From Levilactobacillus angrenensis (GTDB taxonomy: Bacteria > Bacillota > Bacilli > Lactobacillales > Lactobacillaceae): a stretch of 53,184 nucleotides of DNA. The stretch lies in contig NZ_RHOB01000017.1 in the NCBI RefSeq assembly GCF_003946085.1, positions 1-53,184 on the forward strand, written 5' to 3'. This document shows positions 16,990 to 26,153 of this stretch, one piece after another. The stretch's first letter is position 1; the number at the start of each line of letters is the position of its first letter. The translations under genes were made by a program, and so were the position numbers. A model generated the notes under the pieces. It saw only the letters and a list, made by a program, of their open reading frames with translations, was not told where the DNA came from and made no database searches.

Positions 16990-17679
16990 GTGCTCAAGTA
17001 TTTCTCGATTCCGGGCTTCTTTAATGCCAAACTGGCGTGGTCGTCGATTCCCCAAATCTTAGCGGGGCTGCCGATGACCATCTACCTGACCGTCATGGCC
17101 TTTATCCTGGCAACCATCCTGGGGATGTTCCTCACGCTGGCGCAACTCAGCCACATTCGGGTGCTCCACTGGCTGGCGCGGGCCTACATTTCCTTCATGC
17201 GGGGCGTGCCGATGCTGGTCGTCTTGTTCATCGTCTACTTTGGCTTTGGCCTCACGGCGATTCCAGCGGCCATCATCTCGTTTACCATCGGGGCAGCGGC
17301 CTTCGTGTCCGAGGTATTCCGGTCCTCATTTCTGGGGATCGACCACGGGCAGTACGAGGCGGCCTACTCGATTGGCTTACCCTATCGGAAAGTCATGCGG
17401 TTAATTATCATTCCGCAAGCCTTTCGCATCAGCATTCCCGCGCTTGGCAATATTTTGCTCGACATGTTCAAGGGCACTTCGCTAGCCGCCATGATCACGG
17501 TGACCGAAATGTTCATGGACGCCAAGATCGTTGCCGGCGCCAACCAGGACTACATGACCATCTACATCACGATTGCCATCCTGTACTGGCTGTGCTGCGT
17601 GGTCTTGACGGCGGGGCAAAACCAGCTGGAACGGTACTTAGACTACGACCGGAAAACCATTCACATGAAAATGATTTAA
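16990..17679 (+). CDS. Amino-acid ABC transporter permease (HisM/TcyB type)
   Basis: This 229-residue inner-membrane permease has several hydrophobic segments and the cytoplasmic EAA loop (QYEAAYSIGLPYRKVMRLIIIPQ split around the conserved G) that contacts the ATPase. The frame is open further upstream over the end of the previous gene, but GTG at 16990 has AGGTGG at correct distance and gives the normal N-terminus. Co-transcribed with the binding protein. The expected ATP-binding subunit gene does not follow: IS3 debris begins about 50 bases after the stop. The ATPase was lost, moved, or is shared from another locus. Confidence 0.9.
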   Translation: MLKYFSIPGFFNAKLAWSSIPQILAGLPMTIYLTVMAFILATILGMFLTLAQLSHIRVLHWLARAYISFMRGVPMLVVLFIVYFGFGLTAIPAAIISFTIGAAAFVSEVFRSSFLGIDHGQYEAAYSIGLPYRKVMRLIIIPQAFRISIPALGNILLDMFKGTSLAAMITVTEMFMDAKIVAGANQDYMTIYITIAILYWLCCVVLTAGQNQLERYLDYDRKTIHMKMI

Positions 17680-17732
17680 CGTTTAAAGCCGCGTTCGCTG
17701 GGCAGTAATTCTGTGTTATGATCCCTTTGTGG

Positions 17733-17766
17733 TTGTCAGATGAAATAATATAAATTCATCTGACAA
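17733..17766 (+). promoter_or_regulatory. Hairpin before the IS orfA
   Basis: TTGTCAGATGAA and TTCATCTGACAA form a perfect 12-bp stem with a 10-base AT loop, ending 18 bases before the orfA start. There is no T-run. In IS elements such stems can block translation driven by outside transcripts; that role is inferred here. Confidence 0.6.
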
Positions 17767-17784
17767 TGACGGAGGGATTTTTGT

Positions 17785-18099
17785 ATGCCAAGATTTAAGT
17801 ATACTGCCATAGAGAAGCTGGCATTGATTAATGAGTTTGAAGCTTCAGGGCTTTCAAGTAAGGCCTTTGGGAAGATGAAGGGCTTAGGGGCAAAGACCAT
17901 TGCCCCGTGGTGCGATCGATACCACCGCGATGGCCTTGACGGACTGAGAGAGGCCAAGAAGAATCAACACTATCGTGAAGCCCTCAAGCTTCAAGTCGTT
18001 CATGCTTTCTTGCGCGGTGAAGGTTCAAGGCAAGAGGTCATGATGAAATATGGTTTACGTTCAACTTCTCAAGTATGGGCCTGGGTTTCCAGGTCCTGA
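17785..18099 (+). pseudogene. IS3-family orfA, N-terminal part, frameshifted
   Basis: 104 codons encode the helix-turn-helix half of an IS150-type OrfA (LALINEFEASGLSSKAFGK, WCDRYHRDGLDGL). The frame then ends at WVSRS. The protein continues in another frame at 18109, so the copy carries a frameshifting deletion near 18090. GGAGGGA precedes the ATG. It is not expected to be functional. Confidence 0.8.
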
Positions 18100-18108
18100 A
18101 GATGAGCC

Positions 18109-18332
18109 GTAAAACCACATTGGAAGAACGCATTGAAGTTGTCGAGTACGTTACCAATCAGAAGCACTCATACAGTGAGGCCACCGAACGATTCCAGGTC
18201 TCATACCAACAGGCCCGTTCTTGGGTCCTAAAGGCCAATCTACGTATTCGCCAATTAGAAGGCCAAGTAGCTGACATGAAGCTATTGGAGGAATTCGTAA
18301 AAAAATATCAGGAACTTCAGCGCAAGGGGTGA
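18109..18332 (+). pseudogene. IS3-family orfA, C-terminal part, with internal deletion
   Basis: This part carries the second helix-turn-helix (MSRKTTLEERIEVVEYV) and the leucine-zipper end (RQLEGQVADMKLLEEFVKK) of the same OrfA. Between SWVLKA and NLRIRQLE the usual linker of about 30-40 residues is missing, an in-frame deletion. The stop overlaps the orfB start (GTGA). Confidence 0.7.
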
Positions 18333-18394
18333 ACAAACAGCATCGGCAAGCTTACCAGGCAGTTAATTCTTTTACTAAAGGCGTCTTTTTCTGA
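18329..18394 (+). pseudogene. IS3-family orfB stub
   Basis: GTG overlapping the orfA stop opens a frame that matches the beginning of an IS3 OrfB (VNKQHRQAYQAVNSF) but terminates after 21 residues. The whole DDE integrase domain is gone. Confidence 0.65.
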
Positions 18395-18410
18395 ATACTA
18401 AATTTAGTAT
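18395..18410. repeat. Perfect 16-bp palindrome at the IS deletion point
   Basis: ATACTAAATTTAGTAT begins directly after the orfB stop and may mark the deletion joint. The following 110 bases up to the tandem terminators show no gene. Confidence 0.5.
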
Positions 18411-18524
18411 CCCCATCCTAGTCCCCCTTCTCCTGGAACTCATTTCTCCCCCGGTTAGATAGTTCTATCATGCAACCAAGCTGAACCACTTCTTTGACAC
18501 TGACTTGGGTTCTTAGAACCGTTA

Positions 18525-18563
18525 CGCAAAAAGAGAGCTTGGGTAGCATTGTCCCAAGCTCTT
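18525..18563 (-). terminator. Second, distal terminator after prs
   Basis: AGAGCTTGGG pairs with CCCAAGCTCT, followed by a T-rich run on the minus strand. It backs up the terminator at 18581-18617. Confidence 0.7.
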
Positions 18564-18580
18564 CCGCCGTACTATATGTC

Positions 18581-18617
18581 AAAAACTGCCCGGCACCAAG
18601 TCCGAGCAGTTTTTTTA
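18581..18617 (-). terminator. Terminator directly after prs
   Basis: AAACTGCTCGG pairs with CCGGGCAGTTT with T-runs at both ends. It begins nine bases beyond the prs stop. Confidence 0.88.
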
Positions 18618-18625
18618 TCTTTCAT

Positions 18626-19612
18626 TTACTGTTTCTGCCGACCGGTCACCTTGGTAAACAAGGAGTCGACGGGTTCTTCATGGTAAATCAGGTCGATGGC
18701 CTTGCCGAACATCTCACCGACAGACATGATGGCAAATTTATCGCTTTGTTTGTCTTCTGGCAATTGAATCGAGTCGGTAATGACGACCTTCTTCAATACA
18801 GATTCGTTGATCCGTTGGGTCGCGTCACCGGACAAGACGGCGTGCGTAGCTGCCGCGTAAACGTCGGCGGCACCGGCCTTCTTCAAGGCATCGGCGGACA
18901 CCGTGATTCGGATAGCCGTGTCAATGATATCATCGACCAAAATGGCATGCTTGCCCTTCACATCCCCAATCACGGCCTCTGGATGCGCGGCGTTTTCAGT
19001 ATCGGAACGGTTGTCGATAATCGCAATCGGCGCGCCCAACAATTCAGCTAACCGCCGAGCCCGACTCACACCGGCATGGTCAGGTGCGACCACGACGATG
19101 TCTTCGTCCGCCAGACTGGTGTTTTCTTCAAAGTAACTGGTCAATAACCGGTCGCTTTGCAGGTGGTCAACGGGGATATCGAAGAAGCCTTGCAGCTGAG
19201 CCGCGTGCAGGTCCAACGCAATGACCCGGTTGACACCGTCCATTTGCATCAATGACGCAATCAACTTGGCCGTGATGGGTTCGCGGGACCGAGCTTTGCG
19301 GTCGGCCCGTGAGTAACCGTAGTACGGAATCACCACGTTGATCTTTTCCGCGCTTGCCCGCCGTGCGGCATCCACCATGATCAACAGTTCCATCAGGTTC
19401 GTGTTCACGGGATCGGAAACGGACTGAATCAGGAACAATTCATCCCCCCGGATACTTTCGTCAATACTGATCTGAATCTCCCCGTCACTAAAATGCTTGA
19501 TTGTCGCCTTGCCCAGTTCCACTCCGGCCGCCTTCGCGATTTTTTCCGCGAGTGGACGGTTAGAATTCAACGCAAAGACTTTCATTCTACCAGCTTCGAC
19601 GTGTTCTGCCAT
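18626..19612 (-). CDS. Ribose-phosphate pyrophosphokinase paralogue (Prs2-like)
   Basis: This 328-residue member of the PRPP synthetase family would make PRPP from ribose 5-phosphate and ATP. The overall fold is intact ([60 protein letters not shown]). Two active-site elements differ from the classic enzyme. The flexible-loop motif IIDKRRP reads IIDNRSD (200-204), losing the catalytic Lys and one Arg. The ribose-phosphate loop DDMIDTGGT reads DDIIDTAIR (227-235). Some Firmicutes carry such a second Prs beside a normal one, so this may be a low-activity or regulatory paralogue. GGGAGG lies five bases before the ATG. Confidence 0.85.
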   Translation of the reverse strand: MAEHVEAGRMKVFALNSNRPLAEKIAKAAGVELGKATIKHFSDGEIQISIDESIRGDELFLIQSVSDPVNTNLMELLIMVDAARRASAEKINVVIPYYGYSRADRKARSREPITAKLIASLMQMDGVNRVIALDLHAAQLQGFFDIPVDHLQSDRLLTSYFEENTSLADEDIVVVAPDHAGVSRARRLAELLGAPIAIIDNRSDTENAAHPEAVIGDVKGKHAILVDDIIDTAIRITVSADALKKAGAADVYAAATHAVLSGDATQRINESVLKKVVITDSIQLPEDKQSDKFAIMSVGEMFGKAIDLIYHEEPVDSLFTKVTGRQKQ

Positions 19613-19661
19613 AACAGCCTCCCTGTGGGATTACCACAAAATTCATCTATTTTCTGTTCTT

Positions 19662-19690
19662 ATTATCGCAATCTTTGCCCGGAAACGCAA
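19662..19690 (-). promoter_or_regulatory. Sigma-A promoter of the prs paralogue
   Basis: TTGCGT (19685-19690), 17 bases, GATAAT (19662-19667) on the minus strand, about 50 bases before the start. Confidence 0.7.
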
Positions 19691-19729
19691 CGGTTGGCCC
19701 TGCAAATTTATGATTGTCTTGGGTTAAGC

Positions 19730-19980
19730 GCTAAATCACGGTTTGAACTGGCCGCCTATCGTTCGCTAGAGATGAGTTGGAACGCTGAGGGCGCCGGGCC
19801 AAGCCAAAGAACGGTCTTGTCCCTTAACTTGGAGCCGAAAAATCACGTCTCCAAGTTACCAGTTTCCTAAGTGCCATGAACCGTGCCACTAAGGGAACTT
19901 CCACAGCTGAACTCATCTCTAGCAAACTCTCGGCTACGATGGCGATTGCTGACAACAATTGGTTTAACCCATTTTGCAAT
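19730..19980 (+). repeat. Dispersed structured repeat, locus C (diverged alpha module)
   Basis: This lies between the prs promoter and the recD2 3-prime end. The fold is that of locus B but most paired bases differ on both sides: basal stem 19761-19778 with 19910-19927 (GTTCGCTAGAGATGAGTT, 17 of 18 pairs); hairpin 19796-19803 with 19816-19823 (GGGCCAAG/CTTGTCCC); hairpin 19826-19834 with 19849-19857 (AACTTGGAG/CTCCAAGTT, perfect); hairpin 19861-19875 with 19885-19899. The loop motif GCCAAAGAACGGTCTTG and the link CCACAGCTGAAC are kept. The bases from 19981 to 20104 show nothing else, and recD2 has no obvious T-run terminator. Confidence 0.85.
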
Positions 19981-20104
19981 TGCACACCAATTAGTGGCTC
20001 ACCAAACCGTTCTTAACGCCACAGTCCGTCCACATAGCGTACCGACACATCTGGTGCAACGCAGCTAGCTCCCGTCTTACCATAACCATGGGGATCTCGC
20101 ATCA

Positions 20105-22639
20105 TTAATTTTGAGACGCTGCCGGCATAAATTGTTGCGGGGACACGCCCTGCATCCCAATCATCGGGTCAATTTGCCGGCTCAACACCAGTTCCGGTGT
20201 CAAACGGTAATCCTTGGGCGCGGTCGACTCCGGTGCCTCAGTGGCCGTTGGCGTTGAATTCGTTGCCGTAGCATCAGCCGGTTGGTCCGTCGCATTAGCC
20301 GTCTCAGTATCAGTCGTTGGGACCTCTTCGTGGGCTTTAGCCGCCCCATCCGGGTCTAAGACCGTTTGAATCCGCGTCGTTAACGTGGTATGGCGGTTAA
20401 CGGACAAATTGGTCACACAGGCTTCAAAGGCTTGCGGTTCACCAATCAGGATCAACATATCGGCCGCCCGGGTCACCGCCGTGTACAGCAAATTACGCTG
20501 GAGCATGCGGTTGTATTGGCCGACCATCGGCAAGATGACCATCTTGAATTCGGACCCCTGCGACTTGTGGATCGACATGCAGTACGCCAGCGTCAGGCGG
20601 TTCCAGTCGTTTTTGGCGTAGGTGACTTCGGTCTGTTCAAAGGCAATCGTCAATTGGTCGCTCTTGGCCTTACTGTGCTTGTCGTTGGCCAAATCAATCC
20701 CGGTGATGACCCCAATATCCCCGTTGAACACGTTATTTTCCGGACTGTTGACCAGGTGTAAGACCTTGTCGCCAATCCGGAATTTTTGGTTACGGAAGGT
20801 GACTTCCTTTTGCCGGTCGGACTTCTTCGGATTCAAAATGTCTTGGAGCACCACGTTCAACCGGTCGATACCGGCCGACCCGCGGTACATCGGGGCCAGC
20901 ACCTGAATGTCACTGGCACTAAAGCCCTTGGCGTGCGCCTTACCCACGATTTGGTCGATGACATTTTCCACTTGGTTAGCGTGGCAGGCGATGAAGGAGC
21001 GGTCCTTTTGGTTCTGGGTGAAATCCGCCGGCAACTTGCCCGCCTTGATGGCATGGGCCAACGGGATGATGGACGAGCCATCCCCCTGCCGGTAAATGGT
21101 ATCCAGCTGAATCTTCTGGAGTTGGTCGCTGGCCAACAGGTCGTGAAAGACTTGGCCCGGCCCCACGGAAGGTAGCTGGTCCTTATCCCCCACCAAGATG
21201 ACCTGCATGCCAATGGGCACAGCCTTTAGTAGCGTCTTCATCAAATAAACGTCGACCATCGAGACCTCGTCGATGATCAGCAGGCCACCTTCGAGGTCGT
21301 TGGTCGCGGCCTCGTCGGGATCCGCCTCCCGTCCGGTCAATCCCAACAGGCGATGAATCGTACTAGCAGGCAAGCCAGTGGACTCACTCATCCGCTTCGC
21401 TGCCCGCCCAGTTGGCGCGGCCAGCAAAATCGGGAATGGTTTGTCTTTGTACTCATTGATATCTAGTGAGACCTCGTGTAACCGGGCGTACAGGTTGACC
21501 AATCCACGAATGATGGTGGTCTTCCCGGTCCCGGGTCCCCCCGTCAGTAGCATGACCTTGGCCTGAATGGCGGCGGTCAACGCGGCGGTTTGCGATTCGT
21601 CGTACACGATGTCATTTTGTTTCTCAACGATGCGTAATTGCTTGTGAATCGCGTCTTCATTGAACTTGGCCGGCGTATCGTCGCCCTTCAACAGGCGTTG
21701 GAGGTGTTCGGCGACCTGCCACTCCGCATCATAGAGGGATTTCAAATAAATGCGTTGGTCATCGCCTACGACCTTTTGTTGCTTAGCCAGCTCGAGGAGT
21801 TGGTCGGCTAGCTTGCTGGGGTCTAAGCACACATTGCGCGCGTTTTCCAACAGGCTCAAGGCATTAGCTAGCAACGGTTTGGCGGTGGTATAGGTATCGC
21901 CGTTGGCCACCGACAAGTCATTGAGCGTTTGTAATAAGCCCGCCTGCAAACGTTCCGGTTTATCGGCTGCATATCCCAGTTGGGTGGCGATTTGGTCCGC
22001 ACGCCGGAAGCTCACACCGTTGATGTCCTCGGCCAACTGGTACGGGTTTTCGTGGATGACGTCGAGCGTCTTTTCCTGGTACCGGTTGTAAATGGCCGCC
22101 GCCAAAGTACTGCCGAAGCCGTAGCCATTTAAGCCGATGATGATCTGCTCCATCCCGTTGTTGGTCTGAAGTTGACTGACCAGGGTCGCCGAAACCTTGG
22201 CCGACAAGCCCAGCGGTTGGAGCACGGCCGAGTCGTTTAAAATCTCTTCGATCGCGTTGGTTCCCAGCGCATCGACGATTTTTTCAGCCGTCTTCTTGCC
22301 CAGACCAGGAAAGTCCTCGCCACTAAGGTAGGCCACGACGCCACTCCGGGTCGTTGGCGTTTCATTTTGATAATTGTCGGCCTGGAATTGCACGCCGTAC
22401 TTGGGATGCTCCACCCGTTTGCCCGTGAACCGGTACGTCACGTCGTCCTTGATGTCGGCGAAGTTCCCGGTCACCACGATCTCGTCTTCGTGCCAATCCA
22501 GACTGGTCTCGGAGACCTTGACCAACATGACCTTATAAAAGCTGTCATTGCTGGCAAAAAAGACCGCACTGACGGTGCCGACCACGTAATCGGCCTGCTG
22601 AGGATCATCCGCAAATAAATTGAGTGATTCGGTTGCCAT
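20105..22639 (-). CDS. recD2: RecD2 ATP-dependent DNA helicase
   Basis: This SF1B 5-prime to 3-prime helicase works in DNA repair without RecBC. Its 844 residues are in order: N-terminal OB-like and HhH region (FPGLGKKTAEKIVDALG near 110), a linker domain, then helicase 1A with Walker A LLTGGPGTGKTT (about 370) and Walker B LLIIDEVSMVD, and domain 2A with AYCMSIHKSQGSEF and YTAVTRAADMLILIGE. After residue 740 or so comes a tail of about 100 residues rich in Thr, Ala, Asp and Pro (ATDQPADATATNSTPTATEA), likely unstructured. AGGAGG lies 11 bases before the ATG. It is last in an operon after the histidine phosphatase and TPR genes. Confidence 0.95.
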   Translation of the reverse strand: MATESLNLFADDPQQADYVVGTVSAVFFASNDSFYKVMLVKVSETSLDWHEDEIVVTGNFADIKDDVTYRFTGKRVEHPKYGVQFQADNYQNETPTTRSGVVAYLSGEDFPGLGKKTAEKIVDALGTNAIEEILNDSAVLQPLGLSAKVSATLVSQLQTNNGMEQIIIGLNGYGFGSTLAAAIYNRYQEKTLDVIHENPYQLAEDINGVSFRRADQIATQLGYAADKPERLQAGLLQTLNDLSVANGDTYTTAKPLLANALSLLENARNVCLDPSKLADQLLELAKQQKVVGDDQRIYLKSLYDAEWQVAEHLQRLLKGDDTPAKFNEDAIHKQLRIVEKQNDIVYDESQTAALTAAIQAKVMLLTGGPGTGKTTIIRGLVNLYARLHEVSLDINEYKDKPFPILLAAPTGRAAKRMSESTGLPASTIHRLLGLTGREADPDEAATNDLEGGLLIIDEVSMVDVYLMKTLLKAVPIGMQVILVGDKDQLPSVGPGQVFHDLLASDQLQKIQLDTIYRQGDGSSIIPLAHAIKAGKLPADFTQNQKDRSFIACHANQVENVIDQIVGKAHAKGFSASDIQVLAPMYRGSAGIDRLNVVLQDILNPKKSDRQKEVTFRNQKFRIGDKVLHLVNSPENNVFNGDIGVITGIDLANDKHSKAKSDQLTIAFEQTEVTYAKNDWNRLTLAYCMSIHKSQGSEFKMVILPMVGQYNRMLQRNLLYTAVTRAADMLILIGEPQAFEACVTNLSVNRHTTLTTRIQTVLDPDGAAKAHEEVPTTDTETANATDQPADATATNSTPTATEAPESTAPKDYRLTPELVLSRQIDPMIGMQGVSPQQFMPAASQN

Positions 22640-22656
22640 CTGCTAGTCTTCCTCCT

Positions 22657-23340
22657 TTACTGTGGCTGGTCAGGTGACCGTTGTGCTTGCACGAAACGTT
22701 CGATATCGGCCAGCCGTTTTTGTCCTTTTTCAAAATAAGTCGGGTCTAACTGCTTGGCTTGGGTGAAGTAATCCTGGTACGGTTCGCCCTGAACCATGGC
22801 GACTAAGCCCCGGTCAAATTGCGCATGGCCGTTTTTCGGATTCACTGCCAACACTTGGTCGTAGTACTGGGCGGCTTGGGCCATGTTACCCAGCGCCAAG
22901 AGGTTTTCGGCCATGACTTGCAAGGTTGCCTCGTCTTTCGGCTGGCTCCCCAATGCAGTCAACGCAAAAACCAATGCACGTTTGTGGTCACCATTGGCCA
23001 TGTAGCTTTGGGCCAACATCAAATAGCCGGCACCCTTCCATTGGTCGTTCAACTGGTCAAATTGTTGGATAGCTTTCGGGTAATCCTGGGCGGCATAATA
23101 CACATTGCCCAGACCATAACGGAGCTTTTCTACCGTAGCCGGTTGGGTGGCGAACAACCCCAGCGCCTTCATCAAGAGCTCCTCGGCTTGCGCGTAGGAC
23201 TTCAAGTCTACCAGTACCGTCGCCAGTTCGTAATAGGCGTCCGCATCGCCCGGATGGGTATCGATGCGCTGCACCAATTGATGGACTAATTGTTCTGATT
23301 TTGCTTTATCTGCTTGACGGTCAATTTTCTTCTCTGTCAT
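22657..23340 (-). CDS. TPR-repeat protein
   Basis: A 227-residue soluble protein made of tandem tetratricopeptide-like helix pairs (DADAYYELATVLVDLKSYAQ, then PATVEKLRYGLGNVYYAAQD, DEATLQVMAENLLALGNMAQ and NPKNGHAQFDRGLVAMVQGE). Such repeats are scaffolds for protein contacts; no enzyme motif is present. The start is ATG at 23340, because AGGTG nine bases upstream would lie inside the longer GTG-initiated version. It sits 12 bases after the phosphatase stop and 17 bases before recD2, a tight three-gene operon that is common in lactobacilli. Its biological partner is unknown. Confidence 0.85.
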   Translation of the reverse strand: MTEKKIDRQADKAKSEQLVHQLVQRIDTHPGDADAYYELATVLVDLKSYAQAEELLMKALGLFATQPATVEKLRYGLGNVYYAAQDYPKAIQQFDQLNDQWKGAGYLMLAQSYMANGDHKRALVFALTALGSQPKDEATLQVMAENLLALGNMAQAAQYYDQVLAVNPKNGHAQFDRGLVAMVQGEPYQDYFTQAKQLDPTYFEKGQKRLADIERFVQAQRSPDQPQ

Positions 23341-23352
23341 TTTATTTATCAC

Positions 23353-24009
23353 CTAAATCGTATCGGTTGCCGTGGGCTTCGCCGTCAAAAAACTGGTGTC
23401 GTTCCAGTCGATCAGGTCGTAATGCTGCCCGTCTAATGTCTCTAAAATGGTCACGCTGGTATTGCGCAGACCGCCACGTTTCCGCAGGTCAGCCAGCGGC
23501 GTTCCCAATAAGCCGTTGATCTCGGCATTGAGCGCGGCCCCGTGACTGAAGATCAAGACGTTATCTTGCGGGTCAGCGTTGGCGGCCACGATTTTTTGGA
23601 TAGCGGGCGTCATCCGGTCGATGACCTGGGTAAACGTCTCCCCGCCAATCTTTGCGGCGTCGTATTGGTCGGGATGATTGCGGAAGGCGTCTAATTCGGC
23701 CGGAAATTGCTTTCTCACGTCGTCAAAGGCCATCCCCTCCATCTGTCCCAAGTGGAACTCTTCCAGGCGGCTAACCAGCGTTAACGGCACCTGATGATCA
23801 AGCTCCTTGATGACGTGCTGGGCCGTGACCCGTGCGCGCTTGATGGGGCTGGCATACGCGTGGGTAAACGGCGTGTCCTTTAAGAAACGGCCAACTTGAA
23901 CCATTTGTTCGTAGCTCTCCGGTAACAGCGGCGAGTCCCCACCAGCGCCTTGAAAGCGGCCCTCAAGATTCCACTGCGTCTTACCATGACGAATAAAGTA
24001 TAATTTCAA
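23353..24009 (-). CDS. Histidine phosphatase / phosphoglycerate-mutase-like protein
   Basis: 218 residues of the histidine phosphatase superfamily. The phospho-acceptor motif LYFIRHGKTQWNLEGRFQG is at the very N-terminus, with conserved Arg and Glu (RLEEFHLGQMEG) and the second catalytic His in VLIFSHGAALNAE. It belongs to the CobC/GpmB-like branch, which mostly hydrolyses small phosphate esters; glycolytic mutase activity is unlikely. I choose TTG at 24009, because AAAGGA lies about 12 bases upstream and the RHG motif should begin a few residues after the start. The longer GTG frame would include the ribosome site. It is first gene of the operon with the TPR protein and RecD2. Confidence 0.87.
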   Translation of the reverse strand: MKLYFIRHGKTQWNLEGRFQGAGGDSPLLPESYEQMVQVGRFLKDTPFTHAYASPIKRARVTAQHVIKELDHQVPLTLVSRLEEFHLGQMEGMAFDDVRKQFPAELDAFRNHPDQYDAAKIGGETFTQVIDRMTPAIQKIVAANADPQDNVLIFSHGAALNAEINGLLGTPLADLRKRGGLRNTSVTILETLDGQHYDLIDWNDTSFLTAKPTATDTI

Positions 24010-24048
24010 AATTTGTTGCCGTCCTTTCCGTGAAGTCACATAGTCTAT

Positions 24049-24076
24049 ATTATGCCAGTTTTCGCTGGTTTTTCAA
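24049..24076 (-). promoter_or_regulatory. Promoter of the phosphatase-TPR-recD2 operon
   Basis: TTGAAA (24071-24076), 16 bases, CATAAT (24049-24054) on the minus strand; an overlapping TAATAT at 18 bases is an alternative -10. Confidence 0.65.
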
Positions 24077-24149
24077 AGGAACTGGCCGGGAAAACGATAA
24101 ATTTCGGTGGAAAAACTTTCGATTTAGCTTTCCCTGTTGTTGGGAAGGT

Positions 24150-24330
24150 AGTCGCTTGCCAAAATATAGAGAAGCGCTGGCCGCCTTACCGCCTGCTGGA
24201 TATGAGTTGGAACGCTGAGGGCGCCGGCTTGAGCCAAAAAACGGTCTTAACCCCCACGGCTGAGCTCATATCCAGCAGGCTCTCGGCTACGGTAGTGACT
24301 GGCGGTACCAATCCACTTAGTATCCCAGCG
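24150..24330 (+). repeat. Dispersed structured repeat, locus D (inner hairpins deleted)
   Basis: This alpha-type copy has a perfect 16-bp basal stem, 24191-24206 with 24265-24280 (GCCTGCTGGATATGAG), different in sequence from loci B and C yet fully paired. The loop motif GAGCCAAAAAACGGTCTTAA is kept, but two inner hairpins are absent. Flanks CGCTGGCCGCC and CTCTCGGCTACGG match the other copies. It lies between the phosphatase promoter and the mnmA 3-prime end. Confidence 0.8.
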
Positions 24331-24499
24331 CTACTTTGCACCGTGAATTAGGCGATTCTGGCCACTTTCCAATTTATCCTCACACTCTTACTAACGAAAT
24401 GGCACCATCTTTTGTAACCCCCATGATAGAGTTCTTAACCACTTCTTTAGAAATCGTCACCACAGTTGGTGAGTGTCGATAGTAGCGGCGCTAGCATCA

Positions 24500-24685
24500 C
24501 CTAATGCGGTGGGCTAAGCCGGGGAATTTATCAGTGGGTTTTGCTGACAAATTGGTGACTTTGAAACAGTGACCTGCTGGCTCAAAGCAAGCGCCGAGAC
24601 CGTACTTTGGCTCGACGTCCTCCCCAGCGTTCCCACCTGGAGTTTCACGTAACGGTAGGCGGCCAGCACAGATCACGCCATCATT
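24500..24685 (-). repeat. Dispersed structured repeat, locus E (degenerate, reverse orientation)
   Basis: Read on the minus strand it shows GTAGGCGGCC-type left flank sequence reversed, the loop motif GAGCCAAAGTACGGTCTCGG with its CGAG/CTCG stem, and GCTTTGAGCC as in locus B. The basal stem is largely eroded. It faces locus D head to head 170 bp away, which suggests one rearranged composite or two insertions. Confidence 0.6.
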
Positions 24686-24693
24686 GCCAACAC

Positions 24694-24742
24694 AAAAAGA
24701 GCCCAACCAACCGGCACGCTGCCAGTTCGTCAGGCTCTCATT
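24694..24742 (-). terminator. Terminator after mnmA
   Basis: AGAGCC pairs with GGGCTCT around an inner CTGGCAGCGTGCCGG stem, followed by TTTTTG on the minus strand. Confidence 0.85.
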
Positions 24743-24750
24743 TTAATGAC

Positions 24751-25947
<1,197 letters not shown>

Positions 25948-25949
25948 CT

Positions 25950-25978
25950 AGTTTACCCATTTTGCACCGCTTTTGCAA
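25950..25978 (-). promoter_or_regulatory. Sigma-A promoter of mnmA
   Basis: TTGCAA (25973-25978), 17 bases, TAAACT (25950-25955) on the minus strand. Confidence 0.65.
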
Positions 25979-26153
25979 GCCTGGTGTTCCCTGTCACCGG
26001 TTGGCCTTCTTTGGTGAAATCAGACGAGGCAAATTGCCCACAGCATTGGTATCAAAAACAGACTAACATTAGTGGTGAAGATTGATTCGACGGAATCTTT
26101 CTTCACCACTTTCGTTTTGGCGTAAAGAGAGTGGGACAAAAGGCGGTTAGCAG

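Larger units (their letters stand above)
17727..18394 (+). mobile_element. Decayed IS3-family (IS150-like) insertion sequence remnant
   Basis: This is an IS remnant containing a shortened, broken orfA and a 22-codon stub of orfB. The left end is probably near TGTGGTTGTCAGATGAA. No matching right end or integrase (DDE) domain is present; the orfB frame stops directly beside a perfect 16-bp palindrome. It sits immediately downstream of the amino-acid permease gene. Confidence 0.75.

Noticed and set aside
18494..19051. 185-codon plus-strand frame
   Set aside because: Antisense to prs and starts inside its terminators.
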